64,000 nt of DNA from Vibrio sp. PID17_43 (GTDB taxonomy: Bacteria; Pseudomonadota; Gammaproteobacteria; Enterobacterales; Vibrionaceae), in contig NZ_LIXM01000004.1 in the NCBI RefSeq assembly GCF_002608565.1, positions 124,001-188,000 of the forward strand, written 5' to 3'. The position numbers were made by a program, and so were the translations under genes. Shown in pieces: positions 26,313 through 34,958 of this stretch. Within the stretch, counting starts at the first letter, position 1; each line of letters starts with the position of its first letter. The notes under the pieces were generated by a model that searched no databases, was not told the DNA's origin, and saw only the letters and a list, made by a program, of their open reading frames with translations.

Positions 26313-26774
26313 CTAAATGGAGACGTTCAAAGACATCGGCACATAGCGAATGCCTTGCTTTTCGTAGATAGTGTCAGTTGGCTCAAAACCGTGTTGTTGG
26401 TAGAACTGGACGGCATTTGGGGCAGAACGAAGGCGTACCGAAGTTCCTGGCAGGCGTTTGGTATGCTCTAATATCGCGTTAAGCAGCAACTTACCCAAGC
26501 CTTTATTTTGCTCCTCAGTGGCGACAAACAAGTGCGTGAGATAGTTGCCATCTTTGAGCGCGGCAAAACCAACAATCTTAGTACCGCTTATGACTTTTAG
26601 CGTAACAAAGTTCGTGTGAGTGATCGCTTGAGTCACATCCTGCTCAATTTTCGCGAGGAATCGTTGTTTCCCTTCCGGCGTGAAATGCTCAAGAATATGT
26701 TGTTGCGTTGTTTTAGAGACTAACTCCGCAACCGCGATGATATCTTCAATTTGGGTTTGAGTTATCTCGGGCAT
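26313..26774 (-). CDS. GNAT-family N-acetyltransferase
   Basis: The 153-residue enzyme transfers an acetyl group from acetyl-CoA to an unknown amine. It shows the GNAT beta strands (VGFAALKDGNYLTHLFVATE), the CoA loop (EEQNKGLGKLLLNAILEH, the Q/RxxGxG/A motif) and the C-terminal region AVQFYQQHGFEPTDTIYE. ATG 26774 follows a GAGAAG site; an in-frame TTG lies five codons earlier. A short frame ending at 26746 overlaps its 5' end by 29 nt, suggesting coupling. Confidence 0.88.
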   Translation of the reverse strand: MPEITQTQIEDIIAVAELVSKTTQQHILEHFTPEGKQRFLAKIEQDVTQAITHTNFVTLKVISGTKIVGFAALKDGNYLTHLFVATEEQNKGLGKLLLNAILEHTKRLPGTSVRLRSAPNAVQFYQQHGFEPTDTIYEKQGIRYVPMSLNVSI

Positions 26775-26874
26775 TAATCTTCTCTTCAAGTGTCTTTATT
26801 AATTCTTCTAACTGCTGCTGATCGAAATTGTCCGAATTGGGGACTTGATGTGCGTCGTTCGCAGTGTAGAGCAT
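26746..26874 (-). CDS. Putative small protein upstream of and overlapping the acetyltransferase
   Basis: The frame MLYTANDAHQVPNSDNFDQQ continues with an amphipathic, coil-like end (QLEELIKTLEEKINARDNSNPN). ATG 26874 follows GGGAGAG at a proper spacing; an earlier in-frame ATG at 26913 has no ribosome site. It overlaps the acetyltransferase start by 29 nt. At 42 residues the support is the ribosome site, the helix pattern and the coupling, not a family match. Confidence 0.45.
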   Translation of the reverse strand: MLYTANDAHQVPNSDNFDQQQLEELIKTLEEKINARDNSNPN

Positions 26875-26913
26875 CAAATCTCTCCCATTGCGCCTTTTTG
26901 TGTTGTCTTGCAT

Positions 26914-27367
26914 ACGTCGTGTGCGACTTTTAAATTTAGCACTATGCGCTCTTCAAATCATTGCGACGTGAACAAACCAAATTATGTCCGTTACCCTAGC
27001 ATCTTGGGGTTACCAGATACATGAATGACAACAACGTACTGGTCGTAATTCACACTGTAAATTATCCAAACTATGAATGAAATGAGCGAAAAGAATGAAT
27101 TTGGACAGAACAGCGCCATGCTCGAAGACCGCGTAGAATATCGCTTAGCTTAACTGATAGACAATATGTCGAATTTATTGGCTGTATGGCGTAATATTGT
27201 CCAAAAAGGGGTGAATAAGAGGTCAGACCAATGTCTCAGTTTTTTATTTTTTATTGGTATTTTTTGAACGTAGTACTCAAAAAAAAGATTGGCCTTTTTC
27301 TTTAGGGAATTATTTTGAACAGAATGTGTCAATTGTCAGTAGTACAGCAAAAGAAGGGAGAAAGGAA
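26914..27367. other. Intergenic region
   Basis: This AT-rich stretch of about 450 bp has no convincing gene. A minus-strand frame of 60 codons (27150-27332) has no ribosome site. A copy of the window's intergenic repeat lies at 26991-27013. Confidence 0.5.
26991..27013. repeat. Intergenic repeat copy (accCTAGCATCTTGGGGTTacc)
   Basis: Imperfect copy of the short dyad repeat found at 29405, 33419, 40169, 56981, 57662, 58991 and 59644. Confidence 0.4.
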
Positions 27368-27616
27368 ATGCCGGATATTTATTGCTCAGCATGCAGAAAA
27401 TCGACGCAGCATAAAGTGATTATGAAGCGTAGTGAGCCCGAGCAAGTAGAAACATTGACTGACAAAGTCGTAAGTTTTACACAACTGATGGCGAAGTTTG
27501 TAACCGGTGAACATTATTATGAAATGGAGCCGCAATACTACTGCCGAAGCTGTAACCATCGCGCTATCGGTGAAGTTATTCAGCATCCAGCGCAACAGAC
27601 ATCGGCAATAATGTGA
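27368..27616 (+). CDS. Small zinc-ribbon protein
   Basis: The 82-residue product starts MPDIYCSACRKSTQHKVIMK and has a second pair in YYCRSCNHRAIGE. The two CxxC pairs about 50 residues apart should bind one zinc ion. ATG 27368 follows AAGGAAA; the longer frame upstream lacks such a site. The function is unknown. It could bind nucleic acid or a protein partner. Confidence 0.75.
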   Translation: MPDIYCSACRKSTQHKVIMKRSEPEQVETLTDKVVSFTQLMAKFVTGEHYYEMEPQYYCRSCNHRAIGEVIQHPAQQTSAIM

Positions 27617-27622
27617 ACGAGG

Positions 27623-27790
27623 TTAAGCGGCCTGTTCTTCTTCTGCACTGACCGGTAGGCCATCGACCATCACTGGCCAACCGTATGATGCGTACTCTGA
27701 AGCCAAAAATTTTGCGACCTCATGTGAAACGGTCGTGTACGTCCATTCACCAACACCAAATGGCTTGTACGCAAGTTGTAGGGTTAACAT
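27623..27790 (-). CDS. Small conserved-looking protein, 55 aa
   Basis: The frame MLTLQLAYKPFGVGEWTYTT continues VSHEVAKFLASEYASYGWPV and ends GLPVSAEEEQAA. AGGAGA lies 6 nt before the ATG. The composition, ribosome site and convergent position next to the zinc-ribbon gene (6 nt apart) support a real gene. I do not recognise the family. There is no membrane segment or cysteine. Confidence 0.65.
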   Translation of the reverse strand: MLTLQLAYKPFGVGEWTYTTVSHEVAKFLASEYASYGWPVMVDGLPVSAEEEQAA

Positions 27791-28108
27791 TACTTTCTCC
27801 TAATTCTTTTTTCCTATTATTGCCTTACCATTTGATGTAGTACTTTTCTTTAAAGCTCAGTTTTTTCTCTGCAAAGGTCATTGTCTCATTTTTTATTAAC
27901 ATAATTAAGTTTGACTATAAATCTTAGTGATAAGCTGATGATTTTATAAACTAAGCATTCATGGTCTGTACACTTTGTATTTCGGAGCTTTTTGTTCAAA
28001 GCAATCGTTAAATTCTTGTGGAATTCACACCTTCTTGATTTTGTGATTTGCAAAACCAAGCGTAACTATTAATGTAACGACTCTTGAATTGTTGCAAGGA
28101 TGTAGTGA
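27791..28108. other. Divergent promoter region
   Basis: These 318 bp are AT-rich and lie between the minus-strand small gene and the plus-strand Lrp gene, so they should hold both promoters. No gene, repeat or clear operator was seen. Confidence 0.5.
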
Positions 28109-28585
28109 ATGAGTTACCAGCTGGACAGGATTGATTTGCAAATTTTGAGATTGCTGCATTCAAAGGGGCGGCTCCCGATTGTTGAATTGGCGAAACAGGT
28201 TAATTTAACGACCTCTCCCTGCTCCGAGCGTGTAAAAAGATTGGAGAAAGAGGGTTACATCAATGGCTATCATGCAGAAATCAATGCCGAAAAGCTTGGT
28301 TTAGATGTACAAGTTTTCATTCATATACGGCTTGATCAAACCAGCTTTTCCATTTTTGAGAAGTTTGCTAAAGCCGTAGAGTTAATGCCGGAAATTGAAG
28401 AGTGCTATTCATTATCAGGAGACTTTGACACGATGATCAAAGTGAGGGTGAAGAGCATGAAAGCGTATCAGGAATTTATGTCGAGTAAGATGGGAACATT
28501 GCCTGGTGTGATTCAAACTCGTAGTGAAGTGGTGATTGAAGAGCATAAAACTGGGTTTGGTGTGAATCCCGAGCTGATCAGTTAA
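28109..28585 (+). CDS. Lrp/AsnC-family transcriptional regulator
   Basis: The 158-residue regulator has an N-terminal winged HTH (RIDLQILRLLHSKGRLPIVE, TTSPCSERVKRLEKEGYING) and a C-terminal RAM domain (VFIHIRLDQTSFSIFEKF, EIEECYSLSGDFDTMIKV). It should form octamers and respond to an amino acid. ATG 28109 follows AAGGA. No obvious target lies next to it. It differs in sequence from the second Lrp gene at 37993. Confidence 0.92.
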   Translation: MSYQLDRIDLQILRLLHSKGRLPIVELAKQVNLTTSPCSERVKRLEKEGYINGYHAEINAEKLGLDVQVFIHIRLDQTSFSIFEKFAKAVELMPEIEECYSLSGDFDTMIKVRVKSMKAYQEFMSSKMGTLPGVIQTRSEVVIEEHKTGFGVNPELIS

Positions 28586-28605
28586 GGCATCGCACTTTTA
28601 GATAG

Positions 28606-28638
28606 AACAAAGGAGCCATGCGGCTCCTTTGTTATTTT
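28606..28638. terminator. Bidirectional terminator between Lrp and DUF445 genes
   Basis: A 12-bp perfect stem AACAAAGGAGCC/GGCTCCTTTGTT with a 4-nt loop, followed by a T-rich stretch. Confidence 0.88.
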
Positions 28639-28651
28639 GCTCGGGCACAAT

Positions 28652-29359
28652 CTATGCGCTCACATATGTGGTCAGTACGCCAATCAAACCGCCAAAAACG
28701 CCCCCCCAGACGACAAGCCAGCCTAGGTGTTCTTTAATCATTTTCTGCACGATTTCTTTCACCAGTGCAGGAGTGAGCTCACTCAAGCGCTGTTCGATGA
28801 TGCTTTCGATGTTATGTTTGATTTCATCCATCATCGCAGGAGACTCTAGCTGCTCTTTTAACGCATCTTTAATGGTATCGCTCTGGCTGAGCTCAACAAT
28901 GGACTGCTGCATTTTTTCGATGAAAGGTTGCTTCATTGGCTGTAGGGCTTCTGCGCCACCAAACATCGCTAGCATGCCACCGAACTGTGAGCCTTCTATC
29001 ACTTCTACTAGTGAGTCAAACGCTGGGGTTAAATCGACTTTATCGATCACTGGCTGAAGGTCAATGTTTACACCACCCGCCATCTCATTGTTTAGGAAGC
29101 GGTCGATATTGGCTTCGGTAAAGAACTGTTCCATCATCAAGTTTTTAATGGCTAATTTGAATTCTTCAAATCGTGCGGGAATAACACCAGAGCCGTATAG
29201 GCCTGGTACTTTCTCAAATAGCATGTGCACCGCAAGCCAGTTCGTGATTGCACCTGAAAATGCAAATAGACCTGCATACCATAGGTAATCATTTTGAATG
29301 TGATGACCTGCGCCCATCAAAGCGATAGCGAGGACATTAGTGAGTAAACTTTTGTTCAT
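28652..29359 (-). CDS. DUF445-family membrane protein
   Basis: The 235-residue protein has a hydrophobic N-terminus (LLTNVLAIALMGAGHHIQ, WYAGLFAFSGAITNWLAVHM), a soluble helical middle (EEFKLAIKNLMMEQFFTE) and a C-terminal membrane helix (LGWLVVWGGVFGGLIGVLTT). The GAITNWLAVHMLFEKVPGLYG and GVIPARFEEF region is typical of DUF445. The function is unknown. ATG 29359 is preferred over a TTG three codons earlier, although neither has a good ribosome site. It is a single-gene unit. Confidence 0.85.
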   Translation of the reverse strand: MNKSLLTNVLAIALMGAGHHIQNDYLWYAGLFAFSGAITNWLAVHMLFEKVPGLYGSGVIPARFEEFKLAIKNLMMEQFFTEANIDRFLNNEMAGGVNIDLQPVIDKVDLTPAFDSLVEVIEGSQFGGMLAMFGGAEALQPMKQPFIEKMQQSIVELSQSDTIKDALKEQLESPAMMDEIKHNIESIIEQRLSELTPALVKEIVQKMIKEHLGWLVVWGGVFGGLIGVLTTYVSA

Positions 29360-29404
29360 ATTGAGCAATTATGAATAGAAGAAGTAATGAGTAGGCATGA
29401 TTTT

Positions 29405-29434
29405 ATACCCAAGTTACCTAGAGATGCTAGGTTA
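29405..29434. repeat. Intergenic repeat copy
   Basis: ATACCCAAGTTACCTAGAGA followed by TGCTAGGTT is a diverged copy of the window's short dyad repeat, upstream of the DUF445 gene. Confidence 0.4.
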
Positions 29435-29502
29435 GATGGAATGGTTTAGGGTAAGTGAGGGGGAGAAAGAGCACAAGGGAATTGGTCGAAACCAAAAATT
29501 AA

Positions 29503-29521
29503 CCCGACAATTATTGTCGGG
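29503..29521 (-). terminator. Terminator of the small zinc-ribbon gene
   Basis: On the minus strand the perfect 8-bp stem CCCGACAA/TTGTCGGG with a 3-nt loop is followed by TTAATTTTT. It lies 45 bp past the small gene's stop, which supports that gene being real. Confidence 0.75.
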
Positions 29522-29565
29522 CTACTGCTTTTTCTTAGAAGCTCTAAGATTATTATTTTGGTGTT

Positions 29566-29682
29566 TTAGAAGCGGAAGATCTTACAGCAAAGTTGGCATT
29601 TCCAGCGCTCTGAGTAGCCGAATAGTTTGTCAGCCCAACTTGGTTTCACTTTTACGATCTGCATTGAACCACATTTACACAT
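29566..29682 (-). CDS. Very small zinc-ribbon protein, 38 aa
   Basis: The frame MCKCGSMQIVKVKPSWADKL ends FGYSERWKCQLCCKIFRF. CKCG and CQLC can form a four-Cys zinc site, a compact ribbon. An AAGG site lies about 10 nt before the ATG and a clear terminator follows, so the gene is likely expressed. The function is unknown. Confidence 0.65.
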   Translation of the reverse strand: MCKCGSMQIVKVKPSWADKLFGYSERWKCQLCCKIFRF

Positions 29683-29950
29683 AAGCCAATTACCTTATTA
29701 TTAATGTAATAACTAAGCCATATATTGAGTATAGCTGTTTCTTAAAAAGTGAAGTAACAAATGAAGCCAGCTCAATGCTCTACGTTGTGTCCACTGCTTT
29801 AGAATACACAACGGGACGCTATGTTAATAAGTAGAATGTGGTGTATGTCACCTTTTTTGTTTTGGTGGCTAGAAAATACGTGATCGTTGTCGCGTTTTGC
29901 TTTTCGGGCGATAATAGGTTCGGTGCCGTGATTATAGCGAAATGATATAA
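29683..29950. other. Intergenic region
   Basis: Nothing specific was seen here apart from AT-rich promoter-like sequence for the small zinc-ribbon gene. Confidence 0.4.
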
Positions 29951-29972
29951 AAAACGGCGCTAAGAAGCGCCG
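29951..29972 (-). terminator. Terminator of the ABC transporter gene
   Basis: Stem CGGCGCT/AGCGCCG with an AAGA-type loop, followed on the minus strand by a run of T. Confidence 0.87.
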
Positions 29973-29995
29973 CTTTTAGGGGGGGAAGATAGGTT

Positions 29996-31846
29996 TTATG
30001 AGTCTTGTCGATTTTCGATCTCTTCGCCAATAAACCCACCGGTTTGATGCGCCCAAAGTTGAGCGTAAATACCATTATTGGCAATTAATTCTTGGTGCGA
30101 GCCTTGCTCAACGATACTGCCTTTATCAAGTACGATTAGGCGATCCATAGCAGCAATGGTCGACAGTCGGTGTGCAATAGCGATAACCGTTTTGCCTTGC
30201 ATAAGTTCGATTAAACTTTCCTGAATAGCGGCTTCGACTTCAGAATCCAGCGCAGAGGTTGCTTCATCAAGGACCAAAAGTGGCGCATCTTTTAACAGTA
30301 CTCGCGAGATAGCAATCCGCTGTCGCTGACCTCCAGAGAGCTTCACGCCTCGTTCACCGACCTGAGCATCGTAACCGACATTGCCAAATGGGTCAGTCAG
30401 AGTCTCGATAAATTCGTGTGCGTGTGCTTGCTTGGTCGCGTTGAGCAGCGCTTCTTCTGTTGCATCAGGGTTGCCATACAAGATGTTGTCGCGAATAGAT
30501 CGGTGCAGCAGCGATGTATCTTGTGTCACCATCCCAATTTTCGAGCGTAGTGAATCTTGAGTTACTTTTGATATCTCTTGTCCATCAATCTTAATACAGC
30601 CCTCTTCGACGTCATGGAAACGCAATAGTAAGTTCACTAATGTTGATTTGCCTGCGCCAGAACGACCCACTAAGCCGACCTTTTCGCCCGGTTTGATGTT
30701 AAGGTTGAGGTTGCTGATCACACTTTTCTTCTCACCGTAATGGAAACTCACGTTGTCAAAGTGAATCCCTCCCTCAGAGACGTTGAGATCGTTGGCATCT
30801 GGTTGGTCTTTGATCTCTATTGGTTTAGAGAGGGTTTTCATGCCATCTACGACCGTTCCCATGTTTTCGAACAGTGCGCCGACTTCCCACATGATCCACA
30901 TTGACATTCCGTTGATTCGTAGTGCTAAGCTGATAGCAATGGCGATAGCTCCGACACTGATTGCACTGTCTAACCATAGATAAATGGATAAGGCTGCAAC
31001 GGAGAACACCAAAATGTAGTTCGATATTTCAACGGCCACATCAAAGCCGGTCACTAAGCGCATTTGGCGGTAAACCGTATTTAAGAAGCCTTTCATGCCT
31101 TGTTCTGCATACTCAGTTTCTCGTGTGCTGTGTGAGAACAGTTTTACCGTTTGGATGTTGGTGTAACTGTCTACAATGCGCCCCGTCATGGTTGAGCGCG
31201 CGTCAGCTTGTTCTGTGGCGACATTTTTGAGCTTTGGTACAAAGTAGATTTGAATCGCCACGTAGGCAGCAAGCCAAACCAGCATTGGGATCATCAAACG
31301 CCAGTCTGAGGCGGCGAGTATTACAATCATACTGGTGAAATAAACTGAAACGTAGACGAATACGTCCATTGTTTTCATCACCGTTTCTCGAACGGCAAGG
31401 GAAGTTTGCATCACCTTAGTCGCAACACGCCCTGCAAAATCGTCTTGATAAAAGTTCAGACTTTGGTTGAGCAAGTATCGGTGCGCGAGCCAACGAATTG
31501 ACATCGGATAGTTGCCAAGCAAGGTTTGGTGGATTAGCAGTGAGTAGAACACCACTAACAAAGGCATGACGACTAGCAATAAGGCGCAGTAAAAGATCAG
31601 AGTATCCTTATTGTCTTGTAAAAACGTCTCTGGGTTGCTAGTGGAAAGCCAGTCAACCAGTTGTCCCATTGCGCCAAATAAGGAGACTTCGACAATGGCC
31701 ACAATCGTCGACATCAAAGACATGATGATCAGCGGCTTTTCATAGCCTCGAGTATAGTGACGCAAAAAAGCAAAGATCCCTGAAGGAGGCTGATCAGGGT
31801 TGGATCTGGGGAACGGCTCGGTAAAGCCTTCAAATCGTTTAAACAT
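29996..31846 (-). CDS. ABC exporter, fused permease and ATPase
   Basis: The 616-residue half-transporter has six predicted helices in the N-terminal half (PLIIMSLMSTIVAIVEVSLF and others) and a C-terminal ATPase with Walker A (GRSGAGKST), Q loop (GMVTQDTSLLHRSI), signature (LSGGQRQR), Walker B (LLVLDEATSALD) and switch His (IAIAHRLS). It should act as a homodimer or with a partner and export lipid or drug-like molecules, like the MsbA/multidrug group. The substrate cannot be told from sequence. It is a single-gene unit. Confidence 0.92.
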   Translation of the reverse strand: MFKRFEGFTEPFPRSNPDQPPSGIFAFLRHYTRGYEKPLIIMSLMSTIVAIVEVSLFGAMGQLVDWLSTSNPETFLQDNKDTLIFYCALLLVVMPLLVVFYSLLIHQTLLGNYPMSIRWLAHRYLLNQSLNFYQDDFAGRVATKVMQTSLAVRETVMKTMDVFVYVSVYFTSMIVILAASDWRLMIPMLVWLAAYVAIQIYFVPKLKNVATEQADARSTMTGRIVDSYTNIQTVKLFSHSTRETEYAEQGMKGFLNTVYRQMRLVTGFDVAVEISNYILVFSVAALSIYLWLDSAISVGAIAIAISLALRINGMSMWIMWEVGALFENMGTVVDGMKTLSKPIEIKDQPDANDLNVSEGGIHFDNVSFHYGEKKSVISNLNLNIKPGEKVGLVGRSGAGKSTLVNLLLRFHDVEEGCIKIDGQEISKVTQDSLRSKIGMVTQDTSLLHRSIRDNILYGNPDATEEALLNATKQAHAHEFIETLTDPFGNVGYDAQVGERGVKLSGGQRQRIAISRVLLKDAPLLVLDEATSALDSEVEAAIQESLIELMQGKTVIAIAHRLSTIAAMDRLIVLDKGSIVEQGSHQELIANNGIYAQLWAHQTGGFIGEEIENRQDS

Positions 31847-32249
31847 AACTCATCCTAAAGTTAAAACTGTGCCATCTCAGACATTGAACTCATAAATCAT
31901 CTTTACCCTGGACGAGGCAGCGTTCCGAGAATGGAGGTAAGATATATTGTTGTGTCTACCAGCCAGAAAGGTAGACGATTTTAGGTTGTGAGGGGTGAAA
32001 AAGTAGTCTAACTGATTGGCTTTGAAATGTAACCATTAGGTTATAGACAGTGATGGGAACGGTGTCTTGTTTTTGATATTCCTTGATTAGAAAACAACGA
32101 ACTCGCTTTCACCCAATAAGAAGTCGCGTAAAAATCGTTATTGGCAGTAAATATCACTTTTCATTGATTGAATCATTAATAAAAACAGCAAAACCATGCC
32201 TAACATTAAATTTACAATCTGATCATTCTAGTGAGAAGGAATGTATTGG
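31847..32249. other. Divergent promoter region
   Basis: The 403 bp separate the ABC exporter (minus) from the amidinotransferase (plus). They are AT-rich near 32090-32230. No gene or repeat was identified. Confidence 0.5.
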
Positions 32250-33251
32250 ATGCTATTACACGAATCAGTGCCTCAGAATGCACATGGAAGAAAAGAAAGC
32301 ATACAAAGTGCTCTGCGTCATACTGCAAACTGTGTCGTCATGGTGCCGCCGAAAGAGTTTCGCTTCAATGACGAAACGGCACAAGATAATGAATTTCAAC
32401 ACCAAGTATCACTTAGCCAAGAACAAGTGTCGCGTAAAACCATGTCTGAATTTTCTGCTATGGTGGCAGCATTGCGCCAAGAAGGTGTGCAAGTTGTTGA
32501 ATTTGATTACCCAACATCAGATGTTGCCACGCCGGATGCTGTATTCCCTAATAACTGGTTTAGTACTACGCCTGAAGGAAGCTTTTATACTTTTCCTATG
32601 GCGTGTGAAAATCGTCGGCAAGAAGTGCGCCCAGATGCTTTAGTGGCTGCGCTAGCACATGCTGGACGTGTAGTGCATCAACAAGATTCGTTGACAGGCT
32701 ATGTAGAAGATGAAGCCTATCTAGAGAGCACCGGCGTGATGGTTTTCGACCATTTTAATAAAACGGTTTATGCGGCACTTTCGCAACGCTGCGATCGTCT
32801 CGTATTAGAAGAGTACACCAAGCGCATTGGCTACGAGCGAGTGATCTCTTTCCAAACTCGACTGCCTTCTGGCGCGCCGATTTATCACACCAACGTGATG
32901 ATGGCGGTCGGTGAGCAGTTTTGTGTCATTTGTGATGAAGTGATCCCCGAGTTCGAGCGCCGCTTCGTGATTAAATCACTCGCAAAAGATAAGCAAGTCA
33001 TCTCGATTTCTCTGGAACAGATGAATCAGTTTTGTGGCAATATTCTTCAGTTGGAGAGTGTTAACGGCGATAAAGTGATTGCAATGTCTCAATCTGCCTA
33101 CAATGCGTTTTCGCCAGCGCAGCGAAACCAACTTGCGACACACGGGAAATTGCTGCCGTTTGATGTTTCTACCATAGAATCGATTGGCGGAGGTTCTGTG
33201 CGCTGCATGCTTGGTGAAGTGTTCTTACCTCGTCGTAAAGCTGTGTTGTAA
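32250..33251 (+). CDS. Amidinotransferase-family protein (CtlX/arginine deiminase superfamily)
   Basis: The 333-residue enzyme belongs to the guanidino-group-modifying superfamily. Visible are VVMVPPKEFRFN, the substrate Asp region TPDAVFPNNWFST, the acidic YVEDEAYLESTG, the catalytic His region IYHTNVMM and the catalytic Cys near the end in GGSVRCMLGEV. Members hydrolyse arginine, citrulline or methylated arginines; the CtlX (citrulline-utilisation) type fits best. I chose ATG 32250, 9 nt after AGAAGGA; ATG 32241 touches the site directly. A terminator lies at 33317. Confidence 0.88.
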   Translation: MLLHESVPQNAHGRKESIQSALRHTANCVVMVPPKEFRFNDETAQDNEFQHQVSLSQEQVSRKTMSEFSAMVAALRQEGVQVVEFDYPTSDVATPDAVFPNNWFSTTPEGSFYTFPMACENRRQEVRPDALVAALAHAGRVVHQQDSLTGYVEDEAYLESTGVMVFDHFNKTVYAALSQRCDRLVLEEYTKRIGYERVISFQTRLPSGAPIYHTNVMMAVGEQFCVICDEVIPEFERRFVIKSLAKDKQVISISLEQMNQFCGNILQLESVNGDKVIAMSQSAYNAFSPAQRNQLATHGKLLPFDVSTIESIGGGSVRCMLGEVFLPRRKAVL

Positions 33252-33316
33252 TACCTGAACGCTGCTTCCCAAACACACGATTAAGAGGTGCGAGACGTGA
33301 TATTTAAATGAGTACA

Positions 33317-33343
33317 GAATGCCACTCTCGAGGAGTGGCGTTC
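33317..33343 (+). terminator. Terminator of the amidinotransferase gene
   Basis: An 11-bp stem GAATGCCACTC/GAGTGGCGTTC (one G-T pair) with a 5-nt loop and a T-rich tail. Confidence 0.8.
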
Positions 33344-33719
33344 TTAATTTTAATGAATACGTTAGATTTTCATCGTTAATCGCTGCTTCGTCTTTATATC
33401 AAGTCATTCTCGCGGAACTAAGCATCTCGAGGCTGGTGCAGGCCATCGATATCTCCAATGGGCCTTTTGCTCGACCAGACCTCAATGTGCTGTTATCGGG
33501 TGTCGCGTTCATCCGCAACCCGGAGAACAACTACCCAATTAGAGGTTCTTACCTGTAAACGCACCGCTAGCATAATAGGCTCTGCGGGAGGCATTGAAAA
33601 CGGAAAGGGCTTACTCTTCTAAAACAAGGTGGTTCACCAAAAAGATTGTGATAAAGTCCGCGCCTGCGTTTTATCACGCTCTCATCGTTTTCACTGCCTC
33701 CAGATAAAGGGCCAAGCAA
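33344..33719. other. Intergenic region with repeat copy
   Basis: There is no supported gene: a 79-codon frame starts inside the terminator. A diverged repeat copy lies at 33419-33443. The last 60 bp should hold the helicase promoter. Confidence 0.5.
33419..33443. repeat. Intergenic repeat copy (AAGCATCTCGAGGCTGGTGC)
   Basis: Shares the AAGCATCTCGAGG core with the other copies; the outer arm is diverged. Confidence 0.4.
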
Positions 33720-34958
33720 ATGTCATTTTCTACTCTTTCATTGAGCTCAGGGCTTATTCATGCGTTGCCAAAAGAGATCAACAAGCCTAGCGATATTCAA
33801 GCATTGGTGATTCCTGAAATGTTGGTAGACCAAGATGTGTTGGCATTAGCCAATACGGGCAGCGGAAAGACATTAGCTTACGGCCTCCCGTTACTTGAAA
33901 AGCTAAGTGCAGATACTGGCCAACAAGCGGTAGTTTTGGTGCCAACACGAGAGCTAGCGATTCAGGTAAGTGACGCGATTAATCAAGTTGGTCAAAGCTT
34001 AGATCTAAGTGTGGTTTGCTTATGTGGTGGCGTAGATAAAGAGCCACAGCAGCAGGCGCTCGCGAACAACCCTGCTATTCTTGTCGCAACAACAGGCCGT
34101 TTAGTTGACCTTATCAAGCATGGCTTGGACTTAAACCGTGTTGGTTACCTTATCCTGGATGAAGCCGATCGCCTGCTCAACATGGGCTTTTGGCCTGATG
34201 TGCAAAGTATTGCCGCCCAAATCTCAAGCAAGCGTCAAACGGCGATGTTCTCAGCGACATTTTCTGATGAACTGAAGCAAAAAGCGAAGCAGCTGATGCA
34301 CTCTCCAAAGCAGGTGTCTGCGCATAAAGAAAACAGCATCAACAAAGATATCGTTGAAACGCTGTATTTGGTGAACAAAGGCAGTAAAACCCAAGCGCTG
34401 ATTGAGTTAATCAAGCAAAATGCATGGTCGCAGGTGTTGGTGTTTATTGGTGCTAAAGAGAACGCGGATGGATTGGTGAAAAAGCTGAACAAAGCGGGCA
34501 TCTCAACCAATGCACTACATGGGAATAAGAGCCAAGCCGAGCGTGAAGCCGCGCTCACTGAGTTTAAAAGTGGTGAAACGAACGTACTGATCGCAACGGA
34601 CTTACTCGCGCGCGGCATTCATATTGAACAGCTTCCTGTCGTGATTAACTTTGAGCTGCCAATGCACGCTGAGACATACGTACATAGAGTAGGCCGCACC
34701 GCGAGAGCAGGAAAGCAAGGTGTGGCGATGTCGCTCGTCTGCCATGGTGAAATGGAGGCCCTAACCGCCATTCGCAATCTGACGCAGCGTGAACTGCCAG
34801 TGCAAGATTTAGAGGGATTTCCTGTCACTGATCAGCCATCTACCGGCGAAAGCAAACGTGCGCCGAGAGACAAGAAAGCAAATCGACGCACGAATAGCAA
34901 AAAAAGCATTAAGCAGTTTCAAAGTAAACCGAAGCGCCACGCGCCACGAGTCAAATAA
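33720..34958 (+). CDS. DEAD-box ATP-dependent RNA helicase
   Basis: The 412-residue protein has the ordered helicase motifs: a Q-motif region (KPSDIQALVIPEML), I (ANTGSGKT), Ia (PTRELAIQ), II (DEAD), III (SAT), V (ATDLLARGIH) and VI (HRVGRTARAG). It ends in a basic tail (KRAPRDKKANRRTNSKKSIK) that should bind RNA. It resembles the RhlE/SrmB group involved in ribosome assembly or RNA decay. I cannot name the exact orthologue. AAGG-like purines precede the ATG. It is a single gene. Confidence 0.93.
   Translation: MSFSTLSLSSGLIHALPKEINKPSDIQALVIPEMLVDQDVLALANTGSGKTLAYGLPLLEKLSADTGQQAVVLVPTRELAIQVSDAINQVGQSLDLSVVCLCGGVDKEPQQQALANNPAILVATTGRLVDLIKHGLDLNRVGYLILDEADRLLNMGFWPDVQSIAAQISSKRQTAMFSATFSDELKQKAKQLMHSPKQVSAHKENSINKDIVETLYLVNKGSKTQALIELIKQNAWSQVLVFIGAKENADGLVKKLNKAGISTNALHGNKSQAEREAALTEFKSGETNVLIATDLLARGIHIEQLPVVINFELPMHAETYVHRVGRTARAGKQGVAMSLVCHGEMEALTAIRNLTQRELPVQDLEGFPVTDQPSTGESKRAPRDKKANRRTNSKKSIKQFQSKPKRHAPRVK

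Noticed and set aside
28629-29057. 142-codon plus-strand frame opposite the DUF445 gene
   Set aside because: It starts in the terminator and lies fully on the antisense strand of a recognised gene; the composition is Ser/Cys-rich as expected for a shadow frame.
32083-32643. 186-codon frame overlapping the amidinotransferase
   Set aside because: It overlaps a clear family member in another frame, has no ribosome site and its protein is rich in Cys and Lys without any motif.
33319-33558. 79-codon frame downstream of the amidinotransferase
   Set aside because: Its start lies inside a terminator hairpin and it crosses a diverged intergenic repeat.
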